Both the position numbers and the translations under genes were made by a program. A DNA stretch of 17,609 nt from Caryophanales bacterium UBA5732. Lineage in GTDB: Bacteria > Bacillota_I > Bacilli_A > Izemoplasmatales > Hujiaoplasmataceae. The stretch is taken from positions 1 to 17,609 of the forward strand of contig DIGC01000023.1 of assembly GCA_002419445.1 (NCBI GenBank), written 5' to 3'. Below, piece after piece: positions 16,194 through 17,609 of the stretch. A model generated the notes under the pieces. The model made no database searches, was not told where the DNA came from, and saw only the letters and a program-made list of their open reading frames with translations. Numbering within the stretch: position 1 is the first letter of the stretch; the number at the start of each line of letters is the position of its first letter.

Positions 16194-17051
16194 AAGCGTT
16201 TTTAAATATTTATTTATTGCGATGGCCGCGTGTGCGCCGTCACTGGCAGCTTTAACAACTTGCAATAACCCGCCGATGCAATCGCCGGCAGCGAATAATC
16301 CAGGAACATTAGTCATATGGTTTTCATCAACGACAATATAGTTATTTTCGGTAAATGCGCCAATTCTCAAAGCGAAATCATTAGAGGAAGGCGTGCCAAT
16401 CGCAATGAATAGACCATCTACTTCATATTCATTTTCTTCGGTAACAACTTTTTTAACCACTTCATCGCCTTGAATTTCGCATAAAGGTTCAGTAACTAAT
16501 TTTTCTGTGATTTCTTCTTCAATATGCAAAGGCAGTCCTAGTCCATTGGTAAAAACAGTAATATCTTTTGTGAAATTACGTAAGACTTCTAATTCTTCCA
16601 ACATGAATTCAGCGTTACCAATAACGCCGATTTTTTTGTTGCGATAAATAAAGCCGTCGCAAATCGCACAGAAACTGACACCTCGACCGATATATTCTTT
16701 AAAGCCTTTAACTTTAATATTCGGTTTAGCCTGTCCCGTCGCAATCAATACCGTTTTTCCTTGATATTCATTCTTTGTTGTTTTAACAACATAATCTTCA
16801 AAATTTTCAATTCCGATGACTTCTTCTTCAACGACTGTCACCCCAAGTCTTTCGGCTTGGGCTACACCTTGTTCAACAAGGTGTTGTCCGCTTACGGTAT
16901 TTTCAAAAGCCCAATAATTATCGATATGGTTAGTTTTACCTAAAGTACCCAAATCCTTCATGATCATTAAGACTTTTAAACGAAATCGCTGTAAATAAAT
17001 AGCGGCGGATGCACCTGCTGGTCCTCCGCCTATAACTATTACATCATACAT
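16182..17051 (-). CDS. Thioredoxin reductase-like flavoprotein lacking NADPH motifs
   Basis: This 289-residue protein has the TrxB two-domain layout but is slightly short. FAD motifs are VIVIGGGPAGASAAIYLQR (4-22) and GLFAAGDCIGG (251-261). The redox site is FCAICDG (Cys128, Cys131, Asp132), as in TrxB. The second Rossmann region reads IGVIGNAEFMLEE (141-153), where NADPH-dependent TrxB has GGGDSA, and VFTNG (166-170) replaces HRRxxxR. Enzymes lacking both motifs include ferredoxin-dependent flavin thioredoxin reductases of clostridia, so the electron donor may be ferredoxin or another carrier. The gene lies 6 bases after trxA with a poor SD, in one transcript with it, so TrxA is its likely partner. 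Confidence 0.85.
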   Translation of the reverse strand: MYDVIVIGGGPAGASAAIYLQRFRLKVLMIMKDLGTLGKTNHIDNYWAFENTVSGQHLVEQGVAQAERLGVTVVEEEVIGIENFEDYVVKTTKNEYQGKTVLIATGQAKPNIKVKGFKEYIGRGVSFCAICDGFIYRNKKIGVIGNAEFMLEELEVLRNFTKDITVFTNGLGLPLHIEEEITEKLVTEPLCEIQGDEVVKKVVTEENEYEVDGLFIAIGTPSSNDFALRIGAFTENNYIVVDENHMTNVPGLFAAGDCIGGLLQVVKAASDGAHAAIAINKYLKTLKTV

Positions 17052-17057
17052 TTTTAT

Positions 17058-17372
17058 TTATTTTAAACCTAGTCTCTTCAATAAATCGTCTTTTCTCATT
17101 AAACCAACGACTTGAGTTTTTACTTGACCATTTTCAAATAAGTAGACAGTAGGAATACTTGATACGCGGAATTGATTTGCTAAATACCCTTCTTCATCAA
17201 CGTTAACTTTAGCAACTTTAACTGTTCCAGCTAAATCTTGAGCGATTTCTTCTAGAACCGGAGCTAACATTAAGCATGGACGGCACCATTGAGCCCAGAA
17301 ATCTACGATTACCGGAACTTCTGATTCTAATACTTCTTTTTTAAATGTTTCTGTTGTTACTTTTACTGACAT
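17058..17372 (-). CDS. trxA: Thioredoxin with WCRPC active site
   Basis: This is a 104-residue cytoplasmic thioredoxin of normal family length. I start it at ATG 17372 (MSVKVTTETF), 8 bases after GGAGG; the in-frame ATG at 17387 is part of that ribosome site. The fold markers are VIVDFWAQWCRPCLMLAPVLEE (21-42, Cys30 and Cys33), KVAKVNVDEE, the cis-Pro in SSIPTVYLF and a C-terminal GLMRKDDLLKRL helix. The active site has Arg31 where nearly all thioredoxins have Gly; this change would alter the redox potential or partner choice. It is first in the trxA-trxB unit. Confidence 0.93.
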   Translation of the reverse strand: MSVKVTTETFKKEVLESEVPVIVDFWAQWCRPCLMLAPVLEEIAQDLAGTVKVAKVNVDEEGYLANQFRVSSIPTVYLFENGQVKTQVVGLMRKDDLLKRLGLK

Positions 17373-17406
17373 GTTTGAATCCTCCATAATTTTTATTTAC
17401 TCTACT

Positions 17407-17434
17407 ATTTTAACAAAGTCACATACTTATTCAA
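17407..17434 (-). promoter_or_regulatory. Promoter of trxAB
   Basis: The minus strand reads TTGAAT (17429-17434), 16 bases, then TAAAAT (17407-17412). It lies between the GNAT stop and the trxA start. Confidence 0.68.
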
Positions 17435-17450
17435 AGTGATTTGCTTAGAC

Positions 17451-17609
17451 TCAAGAAAAATCTTTTTCATCAATTCTAAAAGTCGTCCAATCCGACATCG
17501 GTTTAGCTTTTTTACTAAGGTAAAAATCAATTGCCGGTTGGTTCCAATTCAAACAAACCCATTCCATTCTACCGCAGTTATTTTCTTTTGCGACTTTTAA
17601 AAGGTATTC
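17451..17609 (-). CDS. GNAT acetyltransferase, C-terminal fragment
   Basis: An open frame enters from the right edge and ends in TGA at 17451, giving 52 residues. The stretch RMEWVCLNWNQPAIDFY followed by AKPMSDWTTFRID is typical of the last strands of GNAT enzymes, where WNxPAIxFY precedes a Gly/Ala-rich turn and a final W...(F/Y)R(I/L)D. It most resembles the spermidine/spermine acetyltransferase-like subgroup, but that subgroup is common and the acetyl-CoA site is outside the window. No terminator is seen before the trxA promoter. Confidence 0.75.
   Translation of the reverse strand, partial: EYLLKVAKENNCGRMEWVCLNWNQPAIDFYLSKKAKPMSDWTTFRIDEKDFS

Noticed and set aside
17058..17387. TrxA start at ATG 17387
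   Set aside because: This ATG forms part of the GGAGG ribosome site for ATG 17372, and the shorter form has the normal thioredoxin length.
1..17609. Mycoplasma genetic code (UGA as Trp)
   Set aside because: Several genes end cleanly at TGA, two of them in ATGA overlaps, and Trp is encoded by TGG.

Overview
The window is an AT-rich bacterial segment in which every gene I can support lies on the minus strand, so transcription runs from high to low coordinates. Several genes end in TGA (the GNAT fragment and both glycerol-3-phosphate flavoproteins) and Trp is written TGG, so UGA is a stop here and the mycoplasma code is excluded. Strong AGGAGG-type ribosome sites, a GlpP antiterminator, CcpA-type cre sites, lipoprotein signals and low G+C point to a Firmicute or to the code-11 branch of Mollicutes (Acholeplasma, Izemoplasma or Haloplasma relatives). 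That placement is inference. I see no mobile element, CRISPR array, rRNA or tRNA.

Layout in the direction of transcription. At 17609-17451 is the 3' end of a GNAT acetyltransferase. At 17434-16164 is a trxA-trxB unit with its own promoter and terminator. TrxA has WCRPC instead of WCGPC, and TrxB keeps CxxC but has lost the usual NADPH-binding motifs. At 16001-11911 is a potABCD ABC-importer operon with overlapping genes, a promoter and a strong terminator. At 11900-6581 is a glycerol-3-phosphate operon: the antiterminator GlpP, a GlpA/GlpO-like flavoprotein with a BFD [2Fe-2S] domain, a second FAD/NAD oxidoreductase, a small Cys-rich DUF1667 protein and glycerol kinase. Its promoter is near-consensus and overlaps a cre site. 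Terminator hairpins lie before glpP and again between glpP and the first dehydrogenase gene, which fits GlpP antitermination. At 6539-4227 is a large membrane-anchored alpha/beta hydrolase with its own consensus promoter and a second cre-like site. At 4205-2090 is a lipoprotein with a seven-blade RCC1 propeller apparently inserted into a Listeria-Bacteroides-type beta-grasp repeat. At 2055-132 is a CotH-kinase-type lipoprotein.

How the parts fit. GlpK would make glycerol-3-phosphate. The two flavoproteins and the Fe-S protein would oxidise it to dihydroxyacetone phosphate and pass electrons onward. GlpP would open the operon when glycerol-3-phosphate is present, and a CcpA-like repressor would close it on better sugars. 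The hydrolase may share that carbon control. The Pot system would import a polyamine-like solute, and Trx/TrxB would serve thiol redox. The two lipoproteins are surface proteins of unknown target.

The most notable points are the two-hairpin glp leader architecture (which also corrects two gene starts), the TrxB without NADPH motifs paired with a WCRPC thioredoxin, the nested RCC1/beta-grasp lipoprotein, and the surface CotH-like protein.
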